NCBI GenBank assembly: GCA_026706425.1
Contig: JAPOYW010000286.1
Span: 1-7,607, forward strand
Reading direction: 5' to 3'
Length of the DNA stretch: 7,607 bases
Source of the DNA: Gammaproteobacteria bacterium
GTDB lineage: Bacteria; Pseudomonadota; Gammaproteobacteria; Pseudomonadales; Azotimanducaceae
The notes beneath the pieces are model-generated. The model searched no databases and had not been told where the DNA came from. It was given only the letters and a program-made list of their open reading frames with translations. Below, piece after piece: positions 7,481 to 7,607 of the stretch (its first letter is position 1; each line of letters starts with the position of its first letter). The position numbers were made by a program, and so were the translations under genes.

Positions 7481-7607
7481 GCGGCTGCCGTCTTTTCGGG
7501 TGGCGAAAGCTCCTGCGCCAGCAGTTTTTCGGCTTGTTCGAGAAACGCCTCCTCGTGCGCCCCGCCCAGTTGCGCCATGCGTGTCCCATTCTCGACAATG
7601 GACTTCA
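7333..7607 (-). CDS. Possible C-terminal part of an unrecognised minus-strand gene
   Basis: This frame enters from the right edge and ends at TGA (7335-7333). The first part, KSIVENGTRMAQLGGAHEEA then FLEQAEKLLAQELSPPEKTA, has a balanced Glu/Lys/Ala/Leu composition suggesting a real amphipathic helix. It covers exactly the bases (about 7480-7607) where the plus-strand ABC homology disappears. The remaining residues, left of about 7470, are simply antisense to the ABC ATPase and look like run-on. I therefore infer a gene cut by a junction near 7470-7490 that borrows a stop from the transporter remnant. I do not recognise the family, and 42 residues of plausible sequence are too few for certainty. 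Confidence 0.3.
   Translation of the reverse strand, partial: KSIVENGTRMAQLGGAHEEAFLEQAEKLLAQELSPPEKTAAAPVRLEPEHQLEQRALAPAGGTGERDEGTWRHFEVDVVENERLAGPVAK

Noticed and set aside
1..7607. CRISPR arrays, tRNA or rRNA genes, insertion sequence ends
   Set aside because: I looked for regularly spaced repeats, cloverleaf-like stems, transposase motifs and matching terminal inverted repeats and saw none.

Overview
The window is GC-rich with dense G/C third positions. Its main content is a TonB-dependent outer-membrane receptor beside a surface lipoprotein, so the source is a Gram-negative bacterium. A proteobacterium, perhaps an environmental gammaproteobacterium, is my best guess; no rRNA or housekeeping gene is present to settle it.

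Left part (1-4464, + strand) is healthy sequence. A lipoprotein gene enters from the left edge already inside its signal peptide. It encodes a cysteine-containing right-handed beta-helix protein. After a 57-bp gap with a good ribosome binding site comes a 923-residue TonB-dependent receptor with signal peptide, TonB box, plug and barrel. The two probably form an operon for high-affinity capture and import of an unidentified substrate. A perfect 7-bp hairpin straddles the receptor's stop codon.

Right part (4465-7607) is quite different. After about 430 bp without a convincing gene come two minus-strand reading frames: a cysteine-rich, His-x-His-containing protein with no recognisable signal peptide (6014-6793), and downstream of it a lipoprotein with a proline-rich linker and a subtilase-like domain (about 4897-5844). 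The latter is broken by a one-base frameshift and loses its recognisable C-terminal half. Beyond these, on the + strand, lies a fragment of a CvaB/RaxB-type peptide-exporting ABC transporter. It lacks its N-terminal peptidase and most of its membrane domain, carries a one-base deletion, and stops resembling the family about ten residues after Walker A. There a different, minus-strand frame seems to begin.

The contrast between 4.4 kb of intact genes and 3.1 kb of damaged or truncated ones suggests a rearrangement or decay zone, such as the eroded edge of an accessory region. I see no transposase, integrase, tRNA, CRISPR array or flanking direct repeats that would name the agent. I did not find a convincing new complete system. 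The most unusual items are the lipoprotein/receptor pair and the Cys/His-rich protein.
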